Assembly (NCBI GenBank): GCA_963711255.1
Contig: CAVQDO010000032.1
Coordinates: forward strand, 1-64,000
Direction: 5' to 3'
From: GCA-2746365 sp963711255
Lineage (GTDB): Bacteria; Pseudomonadota; Gammaproteobacteria; SZUA-229
DNA length: 64,000 bases
This document shows positions 52,673 to 62,441 of the stretch, one piece after another; within the stretch, counting starts at the first letter, position 1, and every line of letters begins with the position of its first letter. The notes beneath the pieces are model-generated. The model was not told where the DNA came from. It made no database searches and was given only the letters and a program-made list of their open reading frames with translations. Made by a program: the position numbers and the translations under genes.

Positions 52673-53686
52673 CTACTCTTCTTGTAACTGTTCAAGTTTT
52701 TTGATGCGTTTCGCCATTTCATCCAGACGTTTAAAACGCATAACATTCTTTTTCCAGTTGCTGGTGGTATCAACCAGAACACTCGATGAGTATGAACCCG
52801 ACTCTTTTATAGAAGACGAGACAAATGTTCTACCAGTTATAACAACATTATCAGCAATTTCAATATTATCCCGTATCCCTACTCCACCGCCAATTAAGCA
52901 GTACTCGCCTATTTTAGTCGAACCGGCTATTCCTGTGTAAGCCGATATAACAGTGTGTTTACCAATAACCACATTATGAGCCACCTGGATCTGATTATCG
53001 AGTTTAACGCCGTCATGAATAACGGTGTTTAACAGGGCGCCGCGATCAATAGTCGAGTTAGCACCAATATCGACATTGTTGCCAATTATAACACCGCCAA
53101 TTTGCGGTACTTTCACATAATGGTCGCCATCTCTGACGTAGCCGAAACCATCACTGCCTATGACAACACCGGGAAATATCGTGCAGTTATCGCCGATTAT
53201 CGTTTTATTGGCAATAGTGACATTGGCATGAATAATAGTACCCTCGCCAATCTGCACATCATGAGAAATGATGCTGCCAGCACCTATTTGCACATTCTCC
53301 GCCAGCTTAACGTCCGATTCAATAACGACATGGTGGCCGATAGATGCGGATTCAGGTATTTCAACATCTGCAGCGATCACTGCAGTCTCTGCAATGCCTG
53401 ATGCGACGACTTTTTCAGGGTTTAATAATGCTGCTGCCCTGGCAAATGCCAGCCGCGGATTATCTGAAATAAGCGCCGGTTTATCGCAGGCTTGCAGCCA
53501 CTCTTCTTTAAGAATAATGGCAGAGGCACCGGATGTCTTTATGCCATCTAAATATTTCGGGTTGTAGACAAAGGCCAGATGACCGCTTTCAGCGTGATTT
53601 ATATCTGCGACATTATCAATCAGGCAGTCTTCGCCCTGCAGGCGGCAGCCAATGCTTTTTGCTAACGCTGAAAGTAGGATAGCCAT
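52673..53686 (-). CDS. lpxD: UDP-3-O-acyl-glucosamine N-acyltransferase LpxD
   Basis: Third step of lipid A synthesis, adding the N-linked hydroxyacyl chain. The 337-residue protein has an N-terminal uridine-binding domain (1-100), hexapeptide repeats (about 105-300) with the catalytic histidine region VQIAHNVVIG, and a C-terminal helix. It follows skp by 24 bases on the same strand. Confidence 0.97.
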   Translation of the reverse strand: MAILLSALAKSIGCRLQGEDCLIDNVADINHAESGHLAFVYNPKYLDGIKTSGASAIILKEEWLQACDKPALISDNPRLAFARAAALLNPEKVVASGIAETAVIAADVEIPESASIGHHVVIESDVKLAENVQIGAGSIISHDVQIGEGTIIHANVTIANKTIIGDNCTIFPGVVIGSDGFGYVRDGDHYVKVPQIGGVIIGNNVDIGANSTIDRGALLNTVIHDGVKLDNQIQVAHNVVIGKHTVISAYTGIAGSTKIGEYCLIGGGVGIRDNIEIADNVVITGRTFVSSSIKESGSYSSSVLVDTTSNWKKNVMRFKRLDEMAKRIKKLEQLQEE

Positions 53687-53710
53687 TTCTTTTCCGTAAA
53701 TACTACAAAC

Positions 53711-54223
53711 TTATTTCTTTTTAAACGCCGATTTCATCTGATCCAGTACTTTATCTGTGATATCCAGGCTTTCATCGGTATAGGCAACACCTTCACTTAA
53801 CACCAGGCTGTATTTACCCTTTTTAGCGATATCGTCAATAATACTTCTTACCTGCTGCTGCAATACGGCAAGCTCCTGGTTTCTGACAGTGCCAACTTCC
53901 TGTGTCAACAATGCTTCTTTCTGCTTGAGTGCCTGTATTTTTGTAATAATTTCTTTTTTCAGGTCATTCAATTTATCTTCCGTCATCACCAGTTCATTGC
54001 GTTTGTAATTTTCCTGCAACTTGGTGATATCTTTTTCCATTTTCTGCAATTCATCTCGCTGTGGACCAAAACGCTCGAGCATTGAGGTATTAACTGCATC
54101 AACCTGGGGGGCTTCTGTCAATATCCTTTCAACACTTACAACGCCGATTTTCAGGCCGGCTGAAAAAGCATTAGCTGAAATAAGACCTGATAATAAAATT
54201 AAACCTACTACTAATTTTTTCAC
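53711..54223 (-). CDS. skp: Skp/OmpH periplasmic chaperone
   Basis: Periplasmic chaperone for outer-membrane proteins on their way to BamA. I choose the GTG start at 54223, which has AGGAG 9 bases upstream and gives 171 residues with a clean signal peptide (KKLVVGLILLSGLISANAFSA). The longer ATG start at 54310 would put 29 unrelated residues in front, overlapping bamA. The mature protein shows the long coiled-coil arms (about 50-120, rich in K, E, Q, L). Order bamA-skp-lpxD is standard. Confidence 0.93.
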   Translation of the reverse strand: MKKLVVGLILLSGLISANAFSAGLKIGVVSVERILTEAPQVDAVNTSMLERFGPQRDELQKMEKDITKLQENYKRNELVMTEDKLNDLKKEIITKIQALKQKEALLTQEVGTVRNQELAVLQQQVRSIIDDIAKKGKYSLVLSEGVAYTDESLDITDKVLDQMKSAFKKK

Positions 54224-54236
54224 TTTTATTTTCTCC

Positions 54237-56564
54237 TTAAAAGAATGAACCAATACTAAACTGGAATGCTCGTAAATCATCGCCCGGTACATCATTAATT
54301 GTTTGCGCATAACTAAACCTTAATGGACCAATGGGCGAAATCCAGACCAGTGACAAACCATAAGAGCTTCTTAACTGATCAGTCTGAAACCCGGTATCAC
54401 CTACCTCTGCATCAAAGGTATTACGGTTTTCAAGAAACACATTACCTATATCAAGAAATGCACTCAAGCGTACTGAGCTGGGCGGCTTTTCAACAAATGG
54501 TATCGGAAATATTAAGTCCGCGCCACCAGTAACTCGCATGTTACCACCAATGGCCAAACCTGTTTCGGTATCTCTAGGGCCTAGCGAATTAGAGTCATAA
54601 CCACGTACTGTACGAATTCCGCCGGCAAAATACCGTTCGAAGAATGGCAGCTCTACGGTGTCGCCATAGCCATCACCGTACGCCAGATTAGAACGTAATA
54701 ATAATGTTGTCGAACCGGTTATTCCAATGAAGGTATTGGTTCGGTAACTGAGTTTATAATACTCCAGGTCACTGCCCGGCACAGTCAAATTCATGCCCAG
54801 GGTATGCTGTGTACCTCGGGTAGCAAATACGGTACGGTTTCTTGTATCATGAGAAAAACTGGTATTTAGTGTGAAATTATGGAACCTGGTTTCACCGTCA
54901 TTCTGTTCAAGAAAATCAGTCACATCCTGTGAAGTTATAGCCGCAGGGGTAAGCTCGATAAAACTATAGCCATATCCCAGGCTGACTGTATTAAATTCAG
55001 TCAGTGGTATGCCATAACTGACATTGACATCAGCCGAGTTTGTCTGGAAATTATTGATCAACTCTTCTGCCGCGTCCCTGTTTCTAACCGAAACACTTAA
55101 GGTTCGGCTGATACCATCAATCGTGTAATACGGATTAGTATAGGCTGCACTGTATATTGTATTGGCGCTATCTGTATTTACATTGACCGAAAGCCGTTTA
55201 CCGCTACCGAACAGATTTTCCTGGGTTAAACCGACATTGAACAGCAGACCCTGCGTCTGTGAAAAACCTGCGCCTATATTGAAACTGCCCGCCAGTTTTT
55301 CTTCCACTTTGACTCTTAAGTCAACCTGGTTATCAGTACCCGGTACCGGAACGGTTTGAATATCGATAGTTTCTATGTAAGGCAATCGCTGAATACGGGT
55401 TTTAGAACGTTCAAGCAAATCACTGGCAAGTATTGAACCTTCCATTAAACGCATTTCACGACGGTAAACCTGGTCCTGCGTACTATCATTTCCAAAGATA
55501 TCAATTCGCCTGACATAGACTTTATCGCCTGGGACTGCATGATAGGTTAAAGCGACTTCTTTTTTCTCATCATCGATAACCGGGGTAATTTTTACTTCTG
55601 AGAAAGCGTAACCAATTCGGCCCATCTGATTTTCAAGACGCTGCTTGCTGCTGGTCATCAGGCTGCGTGAAAAATAAGCGCCAGGCCGGGTCAGAATCTG
55701 GGATTCCATTGTCTGCCGGTTAACCACCAGCTCTCCGGTTAATTCCGAGGAAGATATTTTGTATCGATCGCCTTCAACAACATTAATTGTTATGTAAATA
55801 TCCTGTTTGTCAGGTGTTAAGGATACCTGGGTTGATTCGATAGTAAATTTTATATAACCACGATCGAGATAATAAGAGCGAATCTTTTCAAGGTCACCAT
55901 TTAATTTTGGCTTGGAATAGTCATCCGCTGATGAGAAAACCGCCCAGGATGACGGCACGCCCGAGTCCAGCTCACCCAGTAATTCATCATCGCTGTAAAC
56001 ATCATTACCCACGATATTAATGTGCTTGATTAATGCTACCTGTCCTTCGGAAATAGTTATTTTGATATCTACGCGGTTTTGGTCCAGCTCGGTTATTTCA
56101 GAGTTGATTTTTACACCGTATTTACCCTGGCTGAAATACACACGTTCCAGTTCCAGCGTCAGCTTATCCAGCAAGGAACGGTTATAAATCTGGCCCCGGG
56201 TAACACCGATATCAAGCAATGCATCCTTTAAGGCATCGTCATCAATATCGGAATTTCCTGAAAACTCAACTTCTGCTATGGAAGGCCTTTCTTTGACTCG
56301 AACCACCAGCGTATCATTATCTCTAAGCAGTTTTACATCGGCAAAAAAGCCCGTTTTATAAAGTTCACTAATTGCATAGGTCACCTGGTTATCATCAATC
56401 GGATCACCGACAGCGACAGGCAGATAATTGAGCAAGGTGCCATCAGGTAATCGTTGCAGACCTTCAATTTTGATATTATCGACAATAAATGAATCTGCAT
56501 GTGCAGAAAACAGGAAGACACTGTTAACCAGGGCGAATAGAAAAATTACACGAATTAATAACAT
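54237..56564 (-). CDS. bamA: Outer membrane assembly factor BamA
   Basis: Central Omp85 protein of the BAM machine that inserts beta-barrel proteins. The 775 residues comprise a signal peptide (1-23, SAHA then DSF), five POTRA domains (about 24-425) and a 16-strand barrel (about 430-775) with the family YTNPYYTIDG segment, the FFERYFAGGIRTVRGYDSNS loop (substrate-contacting VRGY motif) and a C-terminal SIGSFF. It follows rseP by 17 bases and precedes skp. Confidence 0.97.
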   Translation of the reverse strand: MLLIRVIFLFALVNSVFLFSAHADSFIVDNIKIEGLQRLPDGTLLNYLPVAVGDPIDDNQVTYAISELYKTGFFADVKLLRDNDTLVVRVKERPSIAEVEFSGNSDIDDDALKDALLDIGVTRGQIYNRSLLDKLTLELERVYFSQGKYGVKINSEITELDQNRVDIKITISEGQVALIKHINIVGNDVYSDDELLGELDSGVPSSWAVFSSADDYSKPKLNGDLEKIRSYYLDRGYIKFTIESTQVSLTPDKQDIYITINVVEGDRYKISSSELTGELVVNRQTMESQILTRPGAYFSRSLMTSSKQRLENQMGRIGYAFSEVKITPVIDDEKKEVALTYHAVPGDKVYVRRIDIFGNDSTQDQVYRREMRLMEGSILASDLLERSKTRIQRLPYIETIDIQTVPVPGTDNQVDLRVKVEEKLAGSFNIGAGFSQTQGLLFNVGLTQENLFGSGKRLSVNVNTDSANTIYSAAYTNPYYTIDGISRTLSVSVRNRDAAEELINNFQTNSADVNVSYGIPLTEFNTVSLGYGYSFIELTPAAITSQDVTDFLEQNDGETRFHNFTLNTSFSHDTRNRTVFATRGTQHTLGMNLTVPGSDLEYYKLSYRTNTFIGITGSTTLLLRSNLAYGDGYGDTVELPFFERYFAGGIRTVRGYDSNSLGPRDTETGLAIGGNMRVTGGADLIFPIPFVEKPPSSVRLSAFLDIGNVFLENRNTFDAEVGDTGFQTDQLRSSYGLSLVWISPIGPLRFSYAQTINDVPGDDLRAFQFSIGSFF

Positions 56565-56581
56565 ACAAGCAAGATTTCCCG

Positions 56582-57952
56582 TTACTGCACCAAGCGCTGT
56601 ATATCATTGAATATGGCAACACTCATTAATAAGGCAAGAAGAACAATGCCTATCTGCTGCCCTCTTAGTTCAAACGCTTCTGACACAGGCGATCCCTTGA
56701 TTATTTCAATTAGATAATAAAACAGATGTCCACCATCCAGCATTGGCACCGGCAACAGGTTCAGCACACCGAGGCTAACTGAAATAACAGCGAGAAATGA
56801 TAAGAATGAAACCAGACCGATACTCGCTGTCACGCCAGCATAGGTAGCAATGGTAATAGGTCCGGAAATATTTGACAGTGAAGCTTCGCCGGAAACCATC
56901 TTCCATAATACACGCAGTGTTAAGGTCGACATGTCCCAGGTTTTTACTACCGCTTTGCTCACTGCCTGAAAAGTTGAATACTCTATATGGGCAATCAGCT
57001 GCTGCCTTACCTGTTCAGGAATATGCTGATAGGCTCCTATATAGCCCTGCTCTTCTTCCTTGATTTTTCTGCTTTGCGGTATGACTGTCAGCGCGGTTTC
57101 TATACCGTCGCGTAAAACAACAAACTGCATGGGTATACCTGCTTTCACGCGTATCATCTCAACCAGCGACATCCACTGATCTACCGCCACACCATCAACC
57201 TGAATAACCACATCACCTTTTTGAATACCGGCCTGTTGCGCCGCGCTTTCTTCCATGACGCCGCCAATTTCTGCCCTTAATTTTGGCCACCATTGCTTAA
57301 ACCCTAGCTGGTTGAAAATATCGCCCTCTGTTTCAAGCAGGTGCATGTCACCTAGCGCAAGCAAACGGGTATGTTCAAGCCCATCAACATCCCTCACCCG
57401 AATTGCAATATCACCGCCATCAAGACCCTGATCCAGTATTTCAAGCCTGAATTCATTCCACGACTTAACCGCAGTATCTCCAACGTTTAAAATTTCATCC
57501 TGTATTTCAAAGCCCGCTTGTTCAGCAACACTGCCACTATCTGTTTCGCCAACAAACGGACGGTCAACAGTAGTGCCCATCATAAACACCAGCCAGTATA
57601 AAAAGATGGCCAGTAAAAAGTTAAACGCCGGGCCGGCAAATACTATGGCAATACGTTTGGAGACATTCTGATTATTAAACGCCCGTTTTTTGTCTGCTTC
57701 GGCCACATCACCTTCGCGTTCATCAAGCATTTTGACGTAACCACCCAGTGGGATGGCAGCAATAACATATTCTATGTCATCACCTTCAGCCGTCTTACGC
57801 TTCCAGCTTAATAATGGTTTACCAAAGCCCACTGAGAAACGCAGTACCTTTACACCGGCTTTACGCGCAACCCAGTAATGGCCATACTCATGAAAAGTGA
57901 CCAGCACGCCAATCGCAACGATAAAGAAAAATATGTTGTGTAGAACACTCAT
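56582..57952 (-). CDS. rseP: RIP zinc protease RseP
   Basis: Site-2-type intramembrane protease that cuts anti-sigma factors such as RseA in the envelope stress response. Zinc motif HEYGH (21-25); the third ligand is in the C-terminal VPMLDGGHLFYYLIE. Four membrane segments flank two periplasmic PDZ domains (about 125-220 and 225-305). Length of 456 residues is normal. The order dxr-rseP-bamA is standard, and the gene lies 62 bases downstream of dxr. Confidence 0.96.
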   Translation of the reverse strand: MSVLHNIFFFIVAIGVLVTFHEYGHYWVARKAGVKVLRFSVGFGKPLLSWKRKTAEGDDIEYVIAAIPLGGYVKMLDEREGDVAEADKKRAFNNQNVSKRIAIVFAGPAFNFLLAIFLYWLVFMMGTTVDRPFVGETDSGSVAEQAGFEIQDEILNVGDTAVKSWNEFRLEILDQGLDGGDIAIRVRDVDGLEHTRLLALGDMHLLETEGDIFNQLGFKQWWPKLRAEIGGVMEESAAQQAGIQKGDVVIQVDGVAVDQWMSLVEMIRVKAGIPMQFVVLRDGIETALTVIPQSRKIKEEEQGYIGAYQHIPEQVRQQLIAHIEYSTFQAVSKAVVKTWDMSTLTLRVLWKMVSGEASLSNISGPITIATYAGVTASIGLVSFLSFLAVISVSLGVLNLLPVPMLDGGHLFYYLIEIIKGSPVSEAFELRGQQIGIVLLALLMSVAIFNDIQRLVQ

Positions 57953-58014
57953 AAGTAGAATTTAAATATATAGGTGGTAGTTATAATTAGTTATTATTTT
58001 TTAGTTATTTATTA

Positions 58015-59244
58015 TTAGTGTTTACTTAACCGGGCAATGCAATCATTGGTTAATGCCCTTGCCATTTCATCTGCTTCCAGAATCCTTTCGAGCGAGCTTA
58101 CGTCTTCAGAAATACTGGCTTTATCCAGTACCTGTTCTATCAATAATGCTATATCAGTAAAACGTATCGTTTCATCCAGGAAGGCAGCTACAGCAATTTC
58201 ATTGGCAGCATTCAATACGATAGTTGCAGTACCGCCCCTTTTTATTGCCTCGTAACACAAACGCAAACAGGGAAACCGGTCCAGATCCGGTTTTTCAAAC
58301 TCAAGCTTTGCGACATCAAAAATATTCAGTGGTTCAACCCCCGAATCAATCCGCTGCGGCCAGGCCAGCGCGTGCGCAATAGGCGTACGCATATCTGGAT
58401 TACCTAACTGGGCAAGTACAGAACCATCGCTATAACTCACCATAGAATGAATCACACTCTGCGGATGCACCACGACATCGATATTAGCGATATCCATGTC
58501 AAACAGCCAGTAAGCTTCGATTAATTCAAGACCTTTATTCATCAAAGTCGCCGAATCCACCGAAATCTTCCTGCCCATATCCCAGTTCGGATGGTTAACC
58601 GCCTGTTCCGGTGTCACCTCTTGCAGCTGCTCAAGATTGAAGGTTCTAAACGGTCCACCACTTGCGGTCAGTAAAACCCGTTCTATACCCGCATGCCCCT
58701 GAGCATTAGTCACCTTAACGGATGAGTGATGCTGTGTGAGGCAATCGGGCAGGCACTGAAAGATAGCATTATGCTCACTATCAACCGGCATTAATACCGC
58801 ATCATTCTCTTTCGCGGTGTCCATAAACAGTTTACCAGACATTACCAGCGCTTCTTTATTAGCCAGCAACACCCGCTTACCTGCTTTAGCCGCTGCCAGT
58901 GTCGGCACCAGCCCGGCCGCGCCAACAATGGCAGCAACAACGCAGTCTACTTCTGCCTCATTAACAACCTGTAACAGGCCTTGCTCTCCATCCAGTACCT
59001 GGGTATTGATATTTTTAGCCTGCAGCCGCGAAGCCAGTTCGGCAGCCGATGATACATCATTCATTACAGCATAACGCGGTTGCCAGCGCTCGCATAATGA
59101 CTCCAGCGCATCCACATTATTATTCGCGGTAAGCGCTAGAACACGATAGAGATCAGGATGCTGCGCGACCACATCCAGTGTACTGCTGCCAATGCTGCCG
59201 GTTGCACCTAATACTGTAAGCTGTAGCGCTGTGGATTGCGTCAT
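58015..59244 (-). CDS. dxr: 1-deoxy-D-xylulose 5-phosphate reductoisomerase
   Basis: Second MEP pathway enzyme, forming MEP with NADPH; together with ispD and ispF it shows the MEP route. The 409-residue protein has the NADPH loop TVLGATGSIGSSTLDV, LANKEALVMSG, the metal site in VDSEHNAIFQCL and the loop HPNWDMGRKISVDSATLMNKG (ends given HPNWDMG and SATLMNKG). Its start overlaps the cdsA stop by 4 bases. Confidence 0.97.
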   Translation of the reverse strand: MTQSTALQLTVLGATGSIGSSTLDVVAQHPDLYRVLALTANNNVDALESLCERWQPRYAVMNDVSSAAELASRLQAKNINTQVLDGEQGLLQVVNEAEVDCVVAAIVGAAGLVPTLAAAKAGKRVLLANKEALVMSGKLFMDTAKENDAVLMPVDSEHNAIFQCLPDCLTQHHSSVKVTNAQGHAGIERVLLTASGGPFRTFNLEQLQEVTPEQAVNHPNWDMGRKISVDSATLMNKGLELIEAYWLFDMDIANIDVVVHPQSVIHSMVSYSDGSVLAQLGNPDMRTPIAHALAWPQRIDSGVEPLNIFDVAKLEFEKPDLDRFPCLRLCYEAIKRGGTATIVLNAANEIAVAAFLDETIRFTDIALLIEQVLDKASISEDVSSLERILEADEMARALTNDCIARLSKH

Positions 59245-60077
59245 AATACGCTGCTGTAAATAAACCAGTTAAATCCAAGCAGAAACACCGGCATTGCCGC
59301 CAGAACACTGTCGATGCGATCCAGTATACCACCATGGCCCGGCAGGATATTACCGCTGTCTTTCAAACCCGCTTCGCGTTTTAAAAAACTGATATAGAGG
59401 TCACCGCTAACTGAAACAAACGTTAGTATCACAGAGAGCAGAACCAGCAAGGCAGCACGCTCGGTACTTAGATCGAAATAGTAGCTGGCCAGCAGCGTGT
59501 AAATAGAAGTAGCAACAACTGCGCCGATCAGCCCCTCTTTGGTCTTGCCCGGGCTGATAAAAGGCGCCAGTTTATTTTTACCGAATTTCTTACCCGAGAA
59601 ATAGGCACCAATATCAGCAACCCAAACCAGCGACAGTGCATAGAACAGCCAGTATGGCCCCTGTTTATCAACGCCAATGTAGATTGAGTGCACCTCATTC
59701 ATTGCAATCGCGGCAGCCGGCAGAACTATAAAAGCGATAAACAGTTTATCCAGCTTTAACGCCGAACTGGCAGCCCTGGGTTTTGCACTTTTAAGGTAGT
59801 AAGTAATACTAAACCACCACATGGCACTAAGGTACACCGGCCACAGTATGAAATCATTTGCGTATTCATAGAGCGCCCAGGTAACCCCGCTCATCAATAG
59901 CGCGTACACACAACGCAGTATGATATTGCTTACACCGGATAATTTCGCCCACTCGTAACCGGCAATCAGCACGATAAATAAGACAAAGTAAAAAAACACA
60001 GAAGTTGGCTGGAAGAAAATTATCCAGAAAACAAAGGCCGCCAGGGGAATTGCGGTTAATATGCGTTGGTACAACAT
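59241..60077 (-). CDS. cdsA: Phosphatidate cytidylyltransferase CdsA
   Basis: Inner-membrane enzyme making CDP-diacylglycerol from phosphatidic acid and CTP. The 278-residue protein has about eight membrane segments and the family signature KEGLIGAVVATSIY... SVSGDLYISFLKREAGLKDSG with the final PGHGGILDRIDS (metal-binding aspartate). It starts 77 bases after uppS and overlaps dxr. Confidence 0.96.
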   Translation of the reverse strand: MLYQRILTAIPLAAFVFWIIFFQPTSVFFYFVLFIVLIAGYEWAKLSGVSNIILRCVYALLMSGVTWALYEYANDFILWPVYLSAMWWFSITYYLKSAKPRAASSALKLDKLFIAFIVLPAAAIAMNEVHSIYIGVDKQGPYWLFYALSLVWVADIGAYFSGKKFGKNKLAPFISPGKTKEGLIGAVVATSIYTLLASYYFDLSTERAALLVLLSVILTFVSVSGDLYISFLKREAGLKDSGNILPGHGGILDRIDSVLAAMPVFLLGFNWFIYSSVL

Positions 60078-60154
60078 TTTAAGTTTTTTTATTCACGATA
60101 TTTATTCGATTGATCACGATCTTATTTCAAGTTTAATAAAACTGCTTAACACCA

Positions 60155-60928
60155 TCATTCCGATGTTTCCTGTTCAACAATCTGCTCACCGGTTTTACCA
60201 AAACGCCGCTGCCTGCCAGCATACCACTGCAGGGCTTCAGCAAAATCCTCGTCAGCAAAATCAGGCCACAAGGTATCAACAAAATGCAGCTCACTATAGG
60301 CCAGCTGCCATATCAAAAAATTACTAATTCGCTGCTCACCGCCGGTACGGATAAACAGGTCTGGCGCCGGCTGCTGGCTCAACGCCGTATACGAATTAAA
60401 CAGGTCTTCCGTTATATCATTCGCCGTAATTAATTTCTTATCATAGTCCTGTAATAACTGCCTGCAGGCATTAACCACATCCCAACGGCCGCCATAGTTA
60501 GCCGCAATGTTCAACTTCAGACCGGTATTATCCCTGGTCAGCTGCTCTGACTCAGCAATACTTTTTTGCAGACTTTCGGAAAACCGGCTGCAATCACCAA
60601 TAAACTGCACACATACATTCTTCTTATGCAGCTTCTTTACTTCAGAAGTAAGCGTTGAAACAAACAACGACATTAAACTGCTGACTTCTGACTTTGGGCG
60701 ATTCCAGTTTTCACTGCTAAAAGCAAATATCGTTAATACTTCAATGGCATTTTTAGCGCAGTTTTCGACTATTTTTCTTGTCGCATTAACGCCCGCCTTA
60801 TGTCCAGCTGCCCGTGGCAGGTGCCGTTTGTTTGCCCAGCGGCCATTACCATCCATGACCACAGCAATATGACGGGGCAAGATCCGGTCAATAGCGGATG
60901 AATCATCCGCTTGAGAATTTTCACTCAT
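60155..60928 (-). CDS. uppS: Undecaprenyl diphosphate synthase UppS
   Basis: Cis-prenyltransferase that makes the C55 carrier lipid for peptidoglycan and LPS. Motifs: HIAVVMDGNGRWANKR with catalytic D26, GHKAGV, FAFSSENWNRPKSEV, and the C-terminal LFIRTGGEQRISNFLIWQ with SELHFVDTLWPDF. Length is 257 residues. It is downstream of frr by 22 bases. Confidence 0.97.
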   Translation of the reverse strand: MSENSQADDSSAIDRILPRHIAVVMDGNGRWANKRHLPRAAGHKAGVNATRKIVENCAKNAIEVLTIFAFSSENWNRPKSEVSSLMSLFVSTLTSEVKKLHKKNVCVQFIGDCSRFSESLQKSIAESEQLTRDNTGLKLNIAANYGGRWDVVNACRQLLQDYDKKLITANDITEDLFNSYTALSQQPAPDLFIRTGGEQRISNFLIWQLAYSELHFVDTLWPDFADEDFAEALQWYAGRQRRFGKTGEQIVEQETSE

Positions 60929-60950
60929 GAAACTGCTTTACCGTCTGCAA

Positions 60951-61508
60951 TTAAATTTCCATTAACTCTTTTTCTTTAACCGCAATCACTTCATCAACGC
61001 TGGCAACATATTTATCCGTATATTTCTGCACCTGTTCTTCTGCACCGCGGCCTTCGTCTTCGGAAATATCTTTCTCTTTCAACAGATCTTTAAAATCGCT
61101 GTTAGCATCACGCCTGATATTACGAATGGCAATTTTCGCATTTTCACCTTCACCCTTGACTACCTTAACCAGCTCACGACGACGCTCCTCGGTTAATGGC
61201 GGCATAGGAATACGAATCAAGTTGCCCGCCGTAGAAGGATTCAGGCCCAGGCCTGAATTTAAAATGGCTTTTTCAACAACCGCCACCATTTGCTTTTCCC
61301 AGGGTGCTACAGCGAGAGTTCTGGAATCTTCCACGGTTACATTAGCAACCTGGTTAATAGGGGTATCAGTGCCATAATAGTCAACGGCTATCTGATCGAG
61401 CAAACTTGGGTGTGCACGGCCAGTTCTGATTTTTGTTAATTCACTACGTAATGAGTCAACGCTTTTACCCATACGTGATTCTGCGTCCGCAAGAATTTCT
61501 TCAATCAC
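60951..61508 (-). CDS. frr: Ribosome recycling factor
   Basis: Splits the post-termination ribosome with EF-G. The 185-residue protein has the long helical domain ends (ILADAESRMGKSVDSLRSEL at the start, IRNIRRDANSDFKDLLKEK later) and the small domain with VDYYGTDTPINQVANVTV. It starts directly after the pyrH stop with no gap. Confidence 0.98.
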   Translation of the reverse strand: MIEEILADAESRMGKSVDSLRSELTKIRTGRAHPSLLDQIAVDYYGTDTPINQVANVTVEDSRTLAVAPWEKQMVAVVEKAILNSGLGLNPSTAGNLIRIPMPPLTEERRRELVKVVKGEGENAKIAIRNIRRDANSDFKDLLKEKDISEDEGRGAEEQVQKYTDKYVASVDEVIAVKEKELMEI

Positions 61509-62231
61509 TTATTTCTCCCCCATTGTTACAGTGGTACCAATTGTCTTGTCTTTCATAGCTGCTGGCAGAGAGCCTGCATCATTCAAATTAAATATTCGAA
61601 GCGGTAAATTATTATCCCGGCATAATACGATTGCTGTTGCATCCATAACCTGCAGATTCTTATCAAGCACTTCGTCAAAGCTTAGCGTTTCATATCGCTT
61701 TGCATTCGGGTTTTTGGCAGGATCTGAATCATAAACGCCATCAACCTTGGTCGCTTTCAGTACACAATCAGCATGTATTTCGACAGCACGAAGACAGCCG
61801 GCAGTATCCGTAGTAAAAAACGGGTTGCCAATGCCTGCAGCAAAAATAACAACACGGCCTTTTTCAAGGTGTCTTGTCGCTCGTCGCTGCACGTACTCTT
61901 CACACATACGGTTTATTTTGATTGCAGACATTACCCGACAGGTCATGCCCAGCTTCTCCAGCGCATCCTGCATTGCCAGGCTGTTCATCACTGTTGCCAG
62001 CATACCCATATGGTCGCCGGTAACACGGTCAATACCCGATTTAACCAGGCCAGCGCCTCTGAATATATTGCCGCCGCCGATAACCAGAGCAACTTCAACG
62101 CCGCTGTTAACCACTTCAGTAATTTCCGTAGCAACGCGTTTCAGCATGTTCTTATCAATTCCATAATCCAGATCACCCATCAGGGCTTCACCGCTAAGCT
62201 TAAGTAAAACACGTTTATATATTGCTGACAT
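61509..62231 (-). CDS. pyrH: Uridylate kinase PyrH
   Basis: Phosphorylates UMP to UDP; hexameric, GTP-activated and UTP-inhibited in related bacteria. The 240-residue amino-acid-kinase-fold protein has LLKLSGEALMG, VIGGGNIFRG, GNPFFTTDTAGCLRA and the TKVDGVYDSDP loop. It abuts frr and is separated from tsf by a terminator in a 210-base gap. Confidence 0.98.
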   Translation of the reverse strand: MSAIYKRVLLKLSGEALMGDLDYGIDKNMLKRVATEITEVVNSGVEVALVIGGGNIFRGAGLVKSGIDRVTGDHMGMLATVMNSLAMQDALEKLGMTCRVMSAIKINRMCEEYVQRRATRHLEKGRVVIFAAGIGNPFFTTDTAGCLRAVEIHADCVLKATKVDGVYDSDPAKNPNAKRYETLSFDEVLDKNLQVMDATAIVLCRDNNLPLRIFNLNDAGSLPAAMKDKTIGTTVTMGEK

Positions 62232-62290
62232 ATCTGATATTCGCCTGTTTTGTTAATTATGGTTATAAGTTTCTTATTTTATTATTATTC

Positions 62291-62327
62291 ACACAAAAAA
62301 CCGGGAGATGTCCCCCGGTCTTTTGTG
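62291..62327 (-). terminator. Terminator between tsf and pyrH
   Basis: Stem ACCGGG (62300-62305) with CCCGGT (62314-62319), extended by CACAAAA / TTTTGTG flanks. On the minus strand it ends with six T. It lies about 115 bases past the tsf stop, so rpsB-tsf likely ends here and pyrH has its own promoter in the remaining 60 bases. Confidence 0.8.
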
Positions 62328-62441
62328 CCACTATAAACGTCGTCCTTTATGTATAAAAATATGTGCCGTACTTATGAAAAATCTTCTTAAATACATATAG
62401 CCACTCATTTAATACCGGGTCCTTTGTGTTATTGCTTTTGC

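Noticed and set aside
54224..54310. Longer N-terminus for Skp from ATG 54310
   Set aside because: It overlaps bamA and places unrelated residues before the signal peptide; GTG 54223 has a strong AGGAG site.
61747..62207. Long plus-strand frames opposite pyrH
   Set aside because: PyrH is unambiguous on the minus strand; the antisense frames lack domains and ribosome sites.
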